Part shown: piece by piece, positions 35,783 through 44,549 of the stretch
Numbering within the stretch: the stretch's first letter is position 1
Layout of the letters: each line of letters opens with the position of its first letter
From: Streptomyces flavochromogenes
GTDB lineage: Bacteria; Actinomycetota; Actinomycetes; Streptomycetales; Streptomycetaceae
Length of the DNA stretch: 64,000 nt
Assembly (NCBI RefSeq): GCF_000717595.1
Contig: NZ_JNZO01000045.1
Span: forward strand, 43,521 to 107,520
Direction: 5' to 3'
The notes under the pieces: model-generated
What the model saw: only the letters and a program-made list of their open reading frames with translations
Database searches by the model: none
Told to the model about the DNA's origin: nothing
Position numbers and translations under genes: made by a program

Positions 35783-37150
35783 TCAGGCGTCGGCGCCGAC
35801 CTTGGTGTCGGCGGCGGTCCGCTCCTCGATCTCCCCGAGGTCACGGTCGCGGGTCTCCTTGGCGCAGGCGATGGCGACCACGGTGAGCAGCGCGGCGGCG
35901 ATCACGTACAGGGCGATCGGAGTCGAGTCGCCGTAGTCGGCGAGGAGCGCCGTCGCGATGAGCGGGGCGGGCGCGCCGGCGGCCACGGAGGAGAACTGGG
36001 CACCGATGGAGGCACCGGAGTACCGCATCCGGGTCGCGAACATCTCGGAGAAGAAGGCGGCCTGCGGCGCGTACATCGCCCCGTGGAGGACCAGGCCGAC
36101 GGTCACGGCGAGCAGCAGGGAGCCGAAGGTGCCGCGGTCGATGAGCGTGAAGAACGGGAACATCCAGGCACCGACACCGATCGCGCCGATCAGGTACACG
36201 GGACGGCGGCCGATGCGGTCGGAGAGCGCGCCCCACAGCGGTATCACGGCGAAGTGGACGGCGGAGCCGATGAGAACGGCGTTCAGCGCGGTCTGCTTGG
36301 AGAGCCCGACCTCGGTGGTCGCGTAGACCAGGATGAACGCGGTGATCACGTAGTAGGAGATGTTCTCCGCCATGCGGGCGCCCATCGCGATCAGCACGTC
36401 CCGCCAGTGGTGCCGCAGGACGGCGACCAGCGGCATCTTCTCGACCTGACCGGCGACCGCCTTGCGCTCCTCGGCGGCGGTGAGGGCCGCCTTGAAGACG
36501 GGCGACTCGTCGACGGAGAGCCGGATCCAGAGGCCGACGAGCACGAGCACACCGGAGAGCAGGAAGGGGATGCGCCAGCCCCACGAGGCGAAGGCGGCGT
36601 CGGAGAGCAGCGCGGTCAGCGCGGACAGCACACCCGTCGCGAGCAGCTGGCCGGCCGGCGCACCGGTCTGCGGCCACGAGGCCCAGAACCCGCGCCGCTT
36701 GGCGTCCCCGTGCTCGGACACCAGCAGGACGGCCCCGCCCCACTCACCACCGAGCGCGAACCCCTGCACGAGCCGCAGCACGGTCAGCAGCACCGGGGCG
36801 GCGGACCCGACGGTCGCGTGCGTCGGCAGCAGTCCGATGGCGAAGGTGGCCCCACCCATCAGCAGCAGGCTGAGCACCAGCAGCTTCTTCCGCCCGAGCC
36901 GGTCGCCGTAGTGCCCGAACACCAGCGCCCCGAGGGGCCGGGCGGCGAACCCGACCGCGTACGTCAGGAAGGACAGCAGGGTCCCGACGAGCGGATCGGA
37001 CTCGGGGAAGAACAGCTTGTTGAACACGAGCGCGGCGGCGGACCCGTACAGGAAGAAGTCGTACCACTCGATGGTGGTGCCGATGAGACTGGCGGCGACG
37101 ATTCTCTTGAGGGATCCGGGTGGCGTCGGGGAGGGTGTTGCGGCGGCCAT
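35783..37150 (-). CDS. MFS transporter, metabolite:H+ symporter (MHS) type
   Basis: 455 residues, twelve helices. It begins with the MHS signature ASLIGTTIEWYDFFLYGSAA, then FGHYGDRLGRKKLLVLSLLL and LRLVQGFALGGEWGGAVLL, as in ProP, KgtP and ShiA. Substrates are usually carboxylates or betaines; here a ketone-body or organic acid would fit the neighbouring 3-hydroxybutyrate dehydrogenase. ATG 37150 is selected because the hydrophilic lead then matches the family. Upstream lies an array of GTGCTGAC repeats that may be its operator. Confidence 0.9.
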   Translation of the reverse strand: MAAATPSPTPPGSLKRIVAASLIGTTIEWYDFFLYGSAAALVFNKLFFPESDPLVGTLLSFLTYAVGFAARPLGALVFGHYGDRLGRKKLLVLSLLLMGGATFAIGLLPTHATVGSAAPVLLTVLRLVQGFALGGEWGGAVLLVSEHGDAKRRGFWASWPQTGAPAGQLLATGVLSALTALLSDAAFASWGWRIPFLLSGVLVLVGLWIRLSVDESPVFKAALTAAEERKAVAGQVEKMPLVAVLRHHWRDVLIAMGARMAENISYYVITAFILVYATTEVGLSKQTALNAVLIGSAVHFAVIPLWGALSDRIGRRPVYLIGAIGVGAWMFPFFTLIDRGTFGSLLLAVTVGLVLHGAMYAPQAAFFSEMFATRMRYSGASIGAQFSSVAAGAPAPLIATALLADYGDSTPIALYVIAAALLTVVAIACAKETRDRDLGEIEERTAADTKVGADA

Positions 37151-37235
37151 GTGCACCACTTCCAGGCAAGCGCCTGCGAGGGGCCGAGAGAGAGGCTGTC
37201 CGGGTTGCAATGATCGGGCACGTTTTGGTGGTGCG

Positions 37236-37321
37236 GTGCTGACGCCCGTGCTGGTTTGGTGCTGACTGAAGTCCCATGTCAGCACCCCTGCCGACCTCTC
37301 CCGTGCTGACTTGGTGCTGAC
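37236..37321. promoter_or_regulatory. Array of GTGCTGAC repeats upstream of the MHS transporter gene
   Basis: GTGCTGAC occurs at 37236, 37259, 37303 and 37314, GTGCTGGT at 37248, and the reverse complement GTCAGCAC at 37278. The copies at 37248/37259 and 37303/37314 are each 11 bases apart and embedded in a longer nearly identical block, offset by 55 bases. The helical spacing and position 86-171 bases before the transporter start suggest cooperative regulator binding. Confidence 0.5.
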
Positions 37322-37558
37322 TACGCAGCGTTGAACTCCGACATCTGCGACAGACCGGTTCCGATGGATGCGCCAAGGTCGGTCGTGGGTTGCGATCCTC
37401 CATGTGTGGCCCTGCTGGCCCCGTGGGTCGGATGGCCGTTCGTGGAGGCTGGTTCGAGTCGTACGATTTCCCGAATAGCCGCGCACAACTGGGGAGTGTG
37501 GCGCGGGGGATGCGCCTGCGCCCCCCGTCTGGGGCGCCGACCCTTCGGCGGGGGTGCC
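37322..37558. other. Gene-free spacer before the OLD-type fragment
   Basis: About 240 bases with no recognised gene, after the GTGCTGAC array. Short frames here have no resemblance to known proteins. It begins the eroded accessory stretch. Confidence 0.35.
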
Positions 37559-37742
37559 GTGTATCTGGCCACACTGACGGCTGAGAACTTCCGTGTCTTC
37601 GGTGCCCGGAGATCACCCGAGGAAACGGGAGATGCGCTCGAACTGGAGCTGACGCCCGGTGTATCCGTTCTCCTGGGCGAGAACGACGCCGGGAAGACGG
37701 CCGTCGTCGACGCCATTCGGCTGTGCCTCCTGACGACAGCTG
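37559..37742 (+). pseudogene. N-terminal fragment of an OLD/RecF-like ATPase
   Basis: GTG 37559 opens VYLATLTAENFRVFGARR, then ELELTPGVSVLLGENDAGKT, AVVDAIRLCLLTTAA. This is the Walker A strand-loop-helix (GENDAGKT) typical of OLD-family nucleases and other RecF/SMC-like ATPases, which normally exceed 500 residues. The similarity ends at about 37742, where a rhodanese fragment begins in another frame. The gene has lost everything after the P-loop helix and cannot work. OLD-type nucleases are often phage-defence proteins. Confidence 0.65.
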
Positions 37743-37916
37743 CCCCGCCGCCTGGACGAGATCTCCCGCGACCGGCCCCTGGTCCTGCACTGCGCGGGCG
37801 GCCACCGCTCGTCGATCGCCGCGAGCCTGCTGCGCCACCACGGCTTCACCGACGTCTCCGACATCCTCGGCGGGTACGCCGCCTGGGCGCTACTGAACAC
37901 CCCCGCGACCCTGTGA
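37740..37916 (+). pseudogene. C-terminal rhodanese domain fragment
   Basis: The frame reads LPRRLDEISRDRPLVLHCAG, GHRSSIAASLLRHHGFTDVS, DILGGYAAWALLNTPATL and stops at 37916. CAGGHRSS is the active-site loop of a rhodanese domain with its catalytic Cys, as at the end of metallo-beta-lactamase/rhodanese fusion proteins that act on sulfane sulfur. No start is available; the upstream part is missing. The junction with the OLD fragment is a clean join of two unrelated genes, the mark of a deletion or insertion excision. Confidence 0.65.
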
Positions 37917-38036
37917 CCGGCTGCCGCCCCCGCATGCCGGCCCTTCCCGGCCGCGACGAACCGTCGGCGCCCCTGCGGGGTGACCCTCCGCCCTGACGGG
38001 CCCTCCTTGCGCGGGCACCGGCCCCCGACCCTGACC

Positions 38037-38752
38037 TCAGATATACCCCGCCCCGTATTCGCGTACGGAATCATCTCGCCACGACGGGTGGTCGGCCAGC
38101 CAGCCGGCCACGCGTGCGGCCTCGCGGCCGGGCAGCACGTCGATCGGTCGGCGGGCCTCAAGGTCGACCAGCAGCGTCGCGTAGGTGTGGCCCTTGAGCA
38201 GGGCGAAGTCGTCGGTGCCCAGGACCCGGACAGGTCCCGTGCTGGTCAGCTCGGTGGTCCGCAGCAGCCGCAGCAGGGTGTCCTTCGCCGCGGTCATGCC
38301 CAGCCTTCGGGGGAGCCGGGCACCGGGCCGTCCGGCCAGCGCCTGAGCGACCAGGCCGAGCAGGTCCCGCAGGACGGGCGTATGCCGGGCGTGCGGCCGG
38401 TCAGTCCCGGAATCCGCTCGGCGAAGGTGACTGCCGGGCACTCGGCCGCCAGGCACTCGAACCGCCGTATCAGCACCACGATCACGACCGGCAGCCCACC
38501 CAACGGCGCGTCCGCGAGACGCCGTTCATACCGGCCGTGTATTCGACCCGAGAGCCTTCCGCACCCCGGGTACCGCGCCGAGCACGTACGGGATCGTGCA
38601 CGCAGCACAACGTCGCCCGTATCCCGGTGCACCGACTCGATCACCACATCCGCCAGATGCGGCAGAACCTCCCGCAAACCCCCTGAACCGCACACTCATC
38701 CGAAACGATCGAACGGCTCCAACGTCACAAGATCAGCGACAGAGCCGATGGA
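38037..38752 (-). mobile_element. Remnant of an ISL3-family insertion sequence
   Basis: The minus-strand frames read VLPHLADVVIESVHRDTGDV, VLRARSRTCSARYPGCGRLS and [20 protein letters not shown], then after a frameshift near 38410 [40 protein letters not shown] and [20 protein letters not shown]. This is an ISL3 transposase: zinc-finger region and the first part of the DDE domain. The zinc-finger CxxC has Tyr for one Cys. The rest of the DDE domain is missing after 38037. GGCTCTGTCGCTGATCTTG on the minus strand at 38752 may be the left terminal repeat; the right end is gone. Confidence 0.75.
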
Positions 38753-38800
38753 CGTGCAGAGCAAGGAGACCCGTGAAGCGCGAACGTCGCGGTTCGAGAT

Positions 38801-38963
38801 GATGGAGCGTTGTTTTTTCGCTATTTCAATCAGACCGGCTGGACTGCGATCTTCAACGGCACCGACACCGAGATCGGCCGCATAGTGCGTATGGAGGGCT
38901 GGGACCGGGCGACCGGGACGGCCCTGGTCGTCGATCCCAAGCGTGGTGGCACCTGCACCTGGT
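38801..38963 (+). pseudogene. C-terminal gene fragment, unidentified
   Basis: One frame stays open with protein-like composition: FFRYFNQTGWTAIFNGTDTE, IGRIVRMEGWDRATGTALVV, DPKRGGTCTW, then stop. There is no start codon or ribosome site and the upstream sequence is the end of an insertion sequence. Probably the 3' remnant of a host or plasmid gene cut by the ISL3 event. Family not recognised. Confidence 0.25.
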
Positions 38964-38966
38964 GAG

Positions 38967-39110
38967 TCAGGAACCGAGTGTTGGCCTGCCCGCCGCCTGT
39001 CGTCGGAGGGCCCGGAACTTCCACACGATCCCGTTCAGGACCCGGCGGTCCTCCAGATCGAAGACACCGCCTACCGTGTACGAGCTCGTGAGGGGCCTCG
39101 TGCTGCCGAG
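38967..39110 (-). pseudogene. N-terminal fragment of an IS5-type transposase
   Basis: The minus strand contains VFDLEDRRVLNGIVWKFRAL, closely matching the conserved DRxVLNGIVWKFRTG element of IS5-family transposases (DUF4096 region). Sequence before and after does not fit, so only 25-45 residues of the N-terminal domain survive. It confirms that this stretch is a graveyard of mobile DNA. Confidence 0.5.
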
Positions 39111-39228
39111 GCGCCTATGGGCGCAGGAGGAATGGTGGCCGCCTCCCATCTCCCCAGAGGTGCTGTCCATCGAGGGAGGACGGGAGACGGCCACCGGTCG
39201 GCGGCCCACCCACGGCGGAGGTCGGCGT

Positions 39229-39639
39229 CTACCGCTCCGCGTGGAGGTCGCCGAGGAGTTTGGCCTGGTCCGCCAGGACGCCGGACAGGATCTCGCGGGC
39301 CACCCGGAGCAGCTCCGCCACGCGCGGGCTGGCCAGCGAATAGTGGACGTTTACACCCTCTCTTCGGGTGACCACCAGGTTGGCGCGGCGCAGCACTGCG
39401 AGCTGCTGCGACAGATGCGCCGGTTCGATGCCGACCTTGGGCAGCATCTCGGACACCGCATGCTCCCGCTCGCTCAGGAGCTCCAGCACGCGGATGCGCG
39501 CCGGGTGGCCCAGCGTTTTGAAGAACTCTGCTTTGAGCTGGTACAACGGCGCGCTCACCGAACCGGCCCCCTCCACATCGACGGCCCGTCGGCCGTGAAG
39601 ATCTTTGGACACGGGCCATCCTCGCTCAGCCCCGCCCAT
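39229..39639 (-). CDS. ArsR-family winged-helix repressor (first of three related)
   Basis: About 136 residues. The ArsR core is clear: [76 protein letters not shown], with a C-terminal dimer helix. There is no cysteine in the core, so classical thiolate metal sensing is ruled out. ATG 39639 has GAGGAAGG 7 bases upstream; GTG 39612 is an alternative. Upstream, CGCA and TGCG flank an ATTGGCAAT at about 39658-39675, a possible operator. Two close relatives lie at 40334 and 45202. Confidence 0.85.
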   Translation of the reverse strand: MGGAERGWPVSKDLHGRRAVDVEGAGSVSAPLYQLKAEFFKTLGHPARIRVLELLSEREHAVSEMLPKVGIEPAHLSQQLAVLRRANLVVTRREGVNVHYSLASPRVAELLRVAREILSGVLADQAKLLGDLHAER

Positions 39640-39770
39640 TCGCGAACCTTCCTCATTACGCACATTGGCAATTGCGAAGGTCCGCGTGATCCCGGACGTG
39701 CGCGGACCGTTCTGATGGAGCAGGGCCGGTGGGGCGCGACGCATCAGCGCAATCAGTGAGCCCTGTCAGG

Positions 39771-40136
39771 TCACGCCTTCTTGACCACGCTGGACTTGAG
39801 CTGCATGGGGCCGAAGCCGTCGACCTTGCAGTCGATGTCGTGGCCGTCGACGCCGTCCACGAGTCGGATGTTGCGGACCTTCGTGCCCGCCTTGATGCCG
39901 GTCGGGCTGCCCTTGACCTTCAGTGTCTTGACGACCGTCACCGTGTCGCCGTCGGCGAGTACGTTGCCGACCGAGTCCTTGACCACTTTGTCGCCGGAGT
40001 GGGGCGCGGTGTCATCGGCGGCCGGGGACCACTCATGCCCGCATTCCGGGCACACCAGCAGCGCGCCCATCTCGTAGGTATAGGCGCTGGAGCACTGGGG
40101 GCACAGGGGGAGGGTCTCGGACACGGTCACATCCAT
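39771..40136 (-). CDS. yjdM: YjdM/PhnA-like zinc ribbon protein
   Basis: About 121 residues. The N-terminal zinc ribbon has [20 protein letters not shown] and ECGHEW (two CxxC knuckles). The C-terminal PhnA domain is intact: [60 protein letters not shown]. The family was named for alkylphosphonate utilisation, but its biochemical role is unsettled. ATG 40136 is taken; GTG 40130 is possible. It points away from the SulP operon, sharing an AT-rich divergent region with the second ArsR. Confidence 0.9.
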   Translation of the reverse strand: MDVTVSETLPLCPQCSSAYTYEMGALLVCPECGHEWSPAADDTAPHSGDKVVKDSVGNVLADGDTVTVVKTLKVKGSPTGIKAGTKVRNIRLVDGVDGHDIDCKVDGFGPMQLKSSVVKKA

Positions 40137-40333
40137 CTCGTACGGGGGAATCGGTCGGTTGCGGGGTCTTCCCGGCACTCGCGTCCCGAGCGCGGTGACG
40201 GTGACTCGGGGCGACATCGCGGAATCAATAATTGCATAATTTCGCAGTTCGTTAGATGCTCTATTGGCTGTGCCTGCAGATAGCCGTGGGTACAGCGCCA
40301 AGCACACCCCGATGGCGAGGAGCGTTCGCGACC

Positions 40334-40675
40334 GTGCCGGTTCCGCTGTATCAGGCCAAGGCCGAGTTCTTCCGCATGCTTGGGCACCCGGTCCGCATCC
40401 GCGTTCTGGAGCTGTTGCAGGGCGGGCCGATGCCGGTGCGTGATCTGCTGGCGGCGATCGACGTGGAGGGGCCTGCGCTGTCACAGCAGCTCGCGGTCCT
40501 GCGCCGGTCCGGGATCGTGACCTCCAGCCGGGAGGGCTCGAGCGTGATCTACACCCTGGCGGGCGGGGACGTCGCTGATCTCATGCAGGCCGCGCGCCGG
40601 ATCCTCACCGAGGTGCTGGCCGGGCAGAACGAGCTTTTGGCCGAACTGCGGGAAGACGAGGGCGTTGCCGGATGA
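40334..40675 (+). CDS. ArsR-family repressor heading the SulP operon
   Basis: 113 residues: [80 protein letters not shown]. No cysteine is present. GAGGAG lies 11 bases before GTG 40334. The stop overlaps the SulP start (ATGA), so it is translationally coupled with the transporter and most likely controls it. The AT-rich sequence upstream (for example ATTGCATAATTTCGCA near 40225) is a candidate operator. It is very like the ArsR at 45202, suggesting duplication. Confidence 0.88.
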   Translation: MPVPLYQAKAEFFRMLGHPVRIRVLELLQGGPMPVRDLLAAIDVEGPALSQQLAVLRRSGIVTSSREGSSVIYTLAGGDVADLMQAARRILTEVLAGQNELLAELREDEGVAG

Positions 40676-42393
40676 ACACCCTGTGGATGCGGCTGCGTGC
40701 GTTGCTGCCCGCGCGTGCCGATGTCGCGGTGATGGGGAGCACGCCTCGTCGGGACCTGCTGGCCGGCCTCACGGTCGCGATCGTCGCCCTGCCATTGGCA
40801 CTCGGCTTCGGGGTTTCCTCGGGGCTCGGCGCCGAGGCCGGGCTCGCCACCGCCGTCGTCGCGGGCGCGCTCGCCGCTCTCTTCGGCGGGTCGAACCTCC
40901 AGGTCTCCGGTCCGACCGGGGCGATGACCGTCGTCCTGGTCCCGATCGTCACGCAGTACGGTCCGAGCGGCGTGCTGACCGTCGGCCTGCTCGCCGGGCT
41001 GATCTGCGTGGCCCTCGCCGTGGCCCGGGCCGGCCGGTACATGGCGTACATCCCGGCCTCGGTGGTCGAGGGCTTCACGCTGGGCATTGCCCTGGTGATC
41101 GGTCTTCAGCAGATTCCGAACGCGCTGGGCGTGGCCAAGCCTGAGGGTGATCGCGTCCTGGTGGTGACCTGGCGGGCTGTGCAGGAGTTCGCCCAGGCCC
41201 CGAACTGGACGGCCATCGGGCTGGCCCTCTCCGTTGCCGCCGTGATGCTGGGCGGTGCTCGCCTCAGGCCCACGGTCCCGTTCTCGATCGTCGCGGTGAT
41301 CGCGGCAACGGTGGCGGCACAGGTCTTTCAGCTCGACGCCGCCGCGCCGATCGGCGACCTGCCGTCCGGGCTGCCCGCACCGTCCCTTGCCTTCCTCGAC
41401 CTCTCCGCCCTGGGCTCACTGATGGCCCCGGCCGCGGCGGTGGCCGCGCTCGCGGCTCTGGAGTCGTTGCTGTCGGCGCAGGTCGCCGACGGTATGACGG
41501 TCGGCCAGAAGCACGATCCGGACCGGGAGCTGTTCGGGCAGGGCCTGGCGAACCTTGCCGCGCCAATGTTCGGCGGTGTCCCGGCGACCGGCGCCATCGC
41601 CCGTACCGCGGTCAACGTCCGCAGCGGCGCCTCCTCCCGGCTGGCCGCCCTCACCCATGCGGTGGTCCTCGCGGTGATCGTCTTCGCCGCGGCGCCACTC
41701 GTGTCGAAGATCCCCCTCGCGGCCCTGGCCGGTGTGCTGCTGGCCACCGCGGTCCGGATGGTCGAGGTCGGATCGCTGCGCGCGATGGCCCGGGCCACCC
41801 GATCCGACGCCGTGGTGCTGGTTCTGACCGCCGTTGCCACCCTCGCCCTGGACCTCGTGTACGCGGTGATCATCGGCCTTGTCGTCGCCGGCGCGCTGGC
41901 CCTGCGGGCCGTTGCCAAGCAGGTGCGCATGGACCAGGTGGACTTCCGGCACGACCTGCCAGGCGGGCACAGCGAGGAAGAGCACGCCCTGCTGGCCGAG
42001 CACATCGTCGCGTACCGCATCGACGGCCCGCTCTTTTTCGCCGCCGCGCACCGATTTCTCCTGGAACTGTCCGAGGTCGCCGACGTCCGGGTCGTCATCC
42101 TGCGGATGTCGCGGGTGACGACGATGGACGCCACCGGTGCCCTGGTCCTCAAGGACGCGGTGGAGAAGCTGAACCGGCGCGGCATCGTGGTCATGGCCTC
42201 GGGGGTACGGCCCGGTCAGCAGCAGGTCCTCGACTCCGTCGGAGCCCTCGACCTCCTGCGGTACGAGGGCCGGGAGTACGCCACGACCCCCGAGGCCATC
42301 GCCGGAGCCCGCACCCACCTCCAGCGCGCCGGCCTTCTTCCCGCCGTCTCCGACCAGCACGCCCGCACCACCCCCCAGGAGCCCGCGAGATGA
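40672..42393 (+). CDS. SulP-family anion transporter with STAS domain
   Basis: 573 residues. About 12-14 membrane segments (about residues 28-425) contain LLAGLTVAIVALPLALGFGV and GPTGAMTVVLVPIV of the SLC26/SulP core. A cytoplasmic STAS domain (about 440-555) follows, with HIVAYRIDGPLFFAAAHRFL, VVILRMSRVTTMDATGALVL. SulP carriers move sulfate, bicarbonate or other anions; the substrate is not readable from sequence. It is coupled at both ends: ATGA with the ArsR before and ATGA with the split-barrel gene after. Confidence 0.92.
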   Translation: MNTLWMRLRALLPARADVAVMGSTPRRDLLAGLTVAIVALPLALGFGVSSGLGAEAGLATAVVAGALAALFGGSNLQVSGPTGAMTVVLVPIVTQYGPSGVLTVGLLAGLICVALAVARAGRYMAYIPASVVEGFTLGIALVIGLQQIPNALGVAKPEGDRVLVVTWRAVQEFAQAPNWTAIGLALSVAAVMLGGARLRPTVPFSIVAVIAATVAAQVFQLDAAAPIGDLPSGLPAPSLAFLDLSALGSLMAPAAAVAALAALESLLSAQVADGMTVGQKHDPDRELFGQGLANLAAPMFGGVPATGAIARTAVNVRSGASSRLAALTHAVVLAVIVFAAAPLVSKIPLAALAGVLLATAVRMVEVGSLRAMARATRSDAVVLVLTAVATLALDLVYAVIIGLVVAGALALRAVAKQVRMDQVDFRHDLPGGHSEEEHALLAEHIVAYRIDGPLFFAAAHRFLLELSEVADVRVVILRMSRVTTMDATGALVLKDAVEKLNRRGIVVMASGVRPGQQQVLDSVGALDLLRYEGREYATTPEAIAGARTHLQRAGLLPAVSDQHARTTPQEPAR

Positions 42394-42803
42394 CCGCCCC
42401 CACCCTGCGCCGCATGGCCGACGTCACCGGAACCGAGGCACTCTGGCTGCTCGAAGGCGCCGCGCAAGGCCGTCTCGTATACCTGCGGCGCGAGCAGCCG
42501 GTCGTCCGTCCCGCTCTCCACGTCCTGGAGTACGGACGGCTGATCGTCCGTGCTCCCGTCCAGGCGGACGTCGTGAGCGACCGGGACATGCTGACCTATC
42601 AGGCGGACGAGATCCGGCTGCCCGCCGGCAGCGGCTGGAGCGTGACGGTCAGTGGACCGGCCGAGCTCGTCGACAACCCCGTCGAGGCCGCGCACTACCG
42701 CCGCACACTGCCCGGCTGGGCCTACGGACCGCACGACACCCTGCTGCGCATCACCCCCCAGACGGTCGGCGGCCACCGCCTCGGCACGATGGAACAGCGA
42801 TGA
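42390..42803 (+). CDS. Pyridoxamine 5'-phosphate oxidase-like FMN-binding split-barrel protein
   Basis: 137 residues. The fold is indicated by EALWLLEGAAQGRLVYLRRE, QPVVRPALHVLEYGRLIVRA, SVTVSGPAELVDNPVEAAHY and LRITPQTVGGHRLG, as in the short flavin- or F420-binding reductases and heme-binding relatives common in Streptomyces. It overlaps SulP by four bases and the next gene by four (ATGA), so it is part of the operon. A redox sensor or detoxification role is possible, inferred from context. Confidence 0.82.
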   Translation: MTAPTLRRMADVTGTEALWLLEGAAQGRLVYLRREQPVVRPALHVLEYGRLIVRAPVQADVVSDRDMLTYQADEIRLPAGSGWSVTVSGPAELVDNPVEAAHYRRTLPGWAYGPHDTLLRITPQTVGGHRLGTMEQR

Positions 42804-43215
42804 CCACTGCGCAGACGCTCCCGCACCGCCACGTACTGACCGCCCCCACGGTGCCGGCCTCGGTCCGGCTGGCCCGTGAGACCGCGGAGATGACGTACGC
42901 CTCCTGGGGAATCGACGCCACGCATCCCACCATGGGGCCGGCCCTTCTGATCCTCAGCGAGCTGGTTGTCAACAGTGTCCGGCACGCCGCCGTCACCTCC
43001 GCGAGTCTGACGGTCACCTTCGCGGCCGGCGAGTACACCCTCGCCTTCGCGGTCCACGACCGCATCCCCACCATCCCGGTGCCGTCCCTGACCCGGGGCA
43101 GACGGGCGGCCTTGCCACCGTCGCCGAGGTGGCGGCGCAGCACGGCGGCACCTGCGTACTCAGACGGGACGCGGACGGAGGTGGCAAGAGTGTGTGGATC
43201 ACCCTCCCCCTGTGA
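42800..43215 (+). pseudogene. RsbW-like ATPase gene with one frameshift
   Basis: The first 98 residues are a HATPase_c domain (PASVRLARETAEMTYASWGI, PALLILSELVVNSVRHAAVT with the N-box). Near 43096, within a CCCGGGG run, the frame is lost. One frame over, the rest of the domain is intact: GQTGGLATVAEVAAQHGGTC, VLRRDADGGGKSVWITLPL, stop at 43215. A single-base change restores a protein of about 138 residues. Either a recent mutation or an assembly error. As a whole domain it would be an anti-sigma-type kinase paired with the STAS protein encoded 27 bases downstream. Confidence 0.75.
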
Positions 43216-43242
43216 ATCCCCTGTGAGAGCGAAGGCGAGTTC

Positions 43243-43656
43243 ATGACCATCGAGTGGCGTTACACCGTCCAGAAGGAGCTTGGCGTCCTGTCCCTGGCCG
43301 GATTCCTGGGGGCCGAGGCCGTCGACCGTTTCACCGGTGCGGTTGGCTGGGCACTCGCCCGTGGTACGGGCCCGGTCATCCTGGATCTCACGAGTCTGCG
43401 CGGCTGGTCGGTCGGCGGGCAGCTCGCCGTCGCCGCCGCCGCCCGACGACTCGCGGCCGAGGGCCGCAGCCTCGAACTCGCCGCGATCCCCGCCGACGGC
43501 TCTCTCGTCCCCGACGGCAGCCAACCGCCCCTCCTCACCCACTGCGACCTGCCGACCGCACTCGCCGCCCATCACGCGGAGGTCGACGGCCGGCGCGAAT
43601 GGTGCAGCGACGACTGGCCGGGCACCCGGGGATCCGCAGGCCTCCCGCTCGCGTAG
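43243..43656 (+). CDS. STAS-domain anti-sigma factor antagonist
   Basis: 137 residues. A STAS fold is indicated by VQKELGVLSLAGFLGAEAVD, GTGPVILDLTSLRGWSVGGQ, AVAAAARRLAAEGRSLELAA. The serine or threonine target of the kinase would lie in the DLTSLRGWS segment. STAS antagonists bind RsbW-like kinases when unphosphorylated. The gene follows the RsbW-like gene directly, making a partner-switch pair inside the SulP operon. A strong palindrome comes just after its stop. Confidence 0.8.
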   Translation: MTIEWRYTVQKELGVLSLAGFLGAEAVDRFTGAVGWALARGTGPVILDLTSLRGWSVGGQLAVAAAARRLAAEGRSLELAAIPADGSLVPDGSQPPLLTHCDLPTALAAHHAEVDGRREWCSDDWPGTRGSAGLPLA

Positions 43657-43675
43657 CGGCCCGCGCGGGGACACT

Positions 43676-43706
43676 CCTGGCCCTACCCCCTGGGGGTAGG
43701 GCCAGG
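43676..43706. promoter_or_regulatory. Perfect 31-base palindrome with C/G tract
   Basis: Arms of 15 bases flank a central T (43691). The core TACCCCCTGGGGGTA looks like the operators of CsoR/RcnR-family copper, nickel or persulfide regulators, which are GC tracts flanked by TA. Its place 20 bases after the STAS stop also fits a terminator stem, although no T tract follows. Confidence 0.55.
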
Positions 43707-44040
43707 CCGTCTTCGGGAAGGTGCTGTAACTCCACTTGCGGGGTGATGAGTTGACCGCCCACGTGGACGGCGGGCCGGAGCCGGCGTGCTCAGCTGTGGC
43801 GCGGCCCCACAACCTGCTGCGGAAGGAGCTGATCGCCGGACGCGGGACCTGATCCTGCTCGTGGCTCTGCTGGCCCTCGGTAGCGTGGCCCTCGCGCCAG
43901 CCGGATGGATACCGGAACCACGCCTTTTCGATGGCATGGTGTCGTCCCATGGGCGCCCTCGCGGACTTCGCCACCCACGAACACCGCCTGACCGAACCGG
44001 CCCGCGCCGACCCCAAACCGTCGACGGCCCCTGTAACTGT
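43707..44040. other. Region with no intact gene
   Basis: These 334 bases contain short protein-like scraps in different frames, for example a hydrophobic ILLVALLALGSVALAPAGW near 43855 and a 37-codon frame from ATG 43949. None has a ribosome site or recognisable family. It may be remnants of a membrane protein gene. Confidence 0.35.
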
Positions 44041-44525
44041 TCAGCCGTCGACACCAACGTGACTGCCACGGCGCGGCAGAGGCCCGATGAGGGCCCGCGA
44101 TGTGTCGAGTTCGTCTGCCGTGGCGTCGCGGGCGCTGGACGGCGTGCCGTCCCAGACCGCCAGCACTCGGCTGCAGCTCCTGATCAGGCTCTCGTCCGCG
44201 CTTGCACACGATCTTTGGCTCGACGGGTCGTAGTCCAGCAGCCGCACTCGCTGCGAGAGCATCAGCAGCTCACCGGCTGCTCGGTGGTTCCACTCACGCA
44301 GCAATGCGGGCAGCCCGGCCATCGCCGGAAGGGCGGTCACCAGTGCCACCCCGCAGCCCGTGCGGCCCGGCCGACCGCGACCGACAGTCCTTGACCGGCT
44401 CGCACGAGACCCACCCCGCTCGTCGTCGTGAACACTGCGAGCCGGGAACGCAGCTCAACTTCCAGCAATGCCAATGTCGGCGCGGTGAGGTCACCGTGGC
44501 CTACGACAGCGATCACCTTGCGCAT
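44041..44525 (-). pseudogene. Rossmann/SLOG-like protein gene with one frameshift
   Basis: The minus strand starts MRKVIAVVGHGDLTAPTLAL, then a helix and GVGLVRAGQGLSVAVGRAAR. At a GGGG run near 44345 the frame is lost; one frame over it continues ALVTALPAMAGLPALLREWN, LLMLSQRVRLLDYDPSSQRS, SLIRSCSRVLAVWDGTPSSA and ends GSHVGVDG. The pattern of GHGDL at the N-terminus and VLAVWDGTPS before a helix resembles SLOG/LOG-like nucleotide-binding proteins. A single-base correction gives about 160 residues. Frameshift mutation or assembly error. Confidence 0.6.
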
Positions 44526-44549
44526 CCCCTCTGATAGTCGGGCCCGCTG

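Noticed and set aside
43683..44209. Two minus-strand frames of 128 and 139 codons after the STAS gene
   Set aside because: Both are Arg/Pro-rich without a ribosome site and one runs through the palindrome; neither resembles a known protein.
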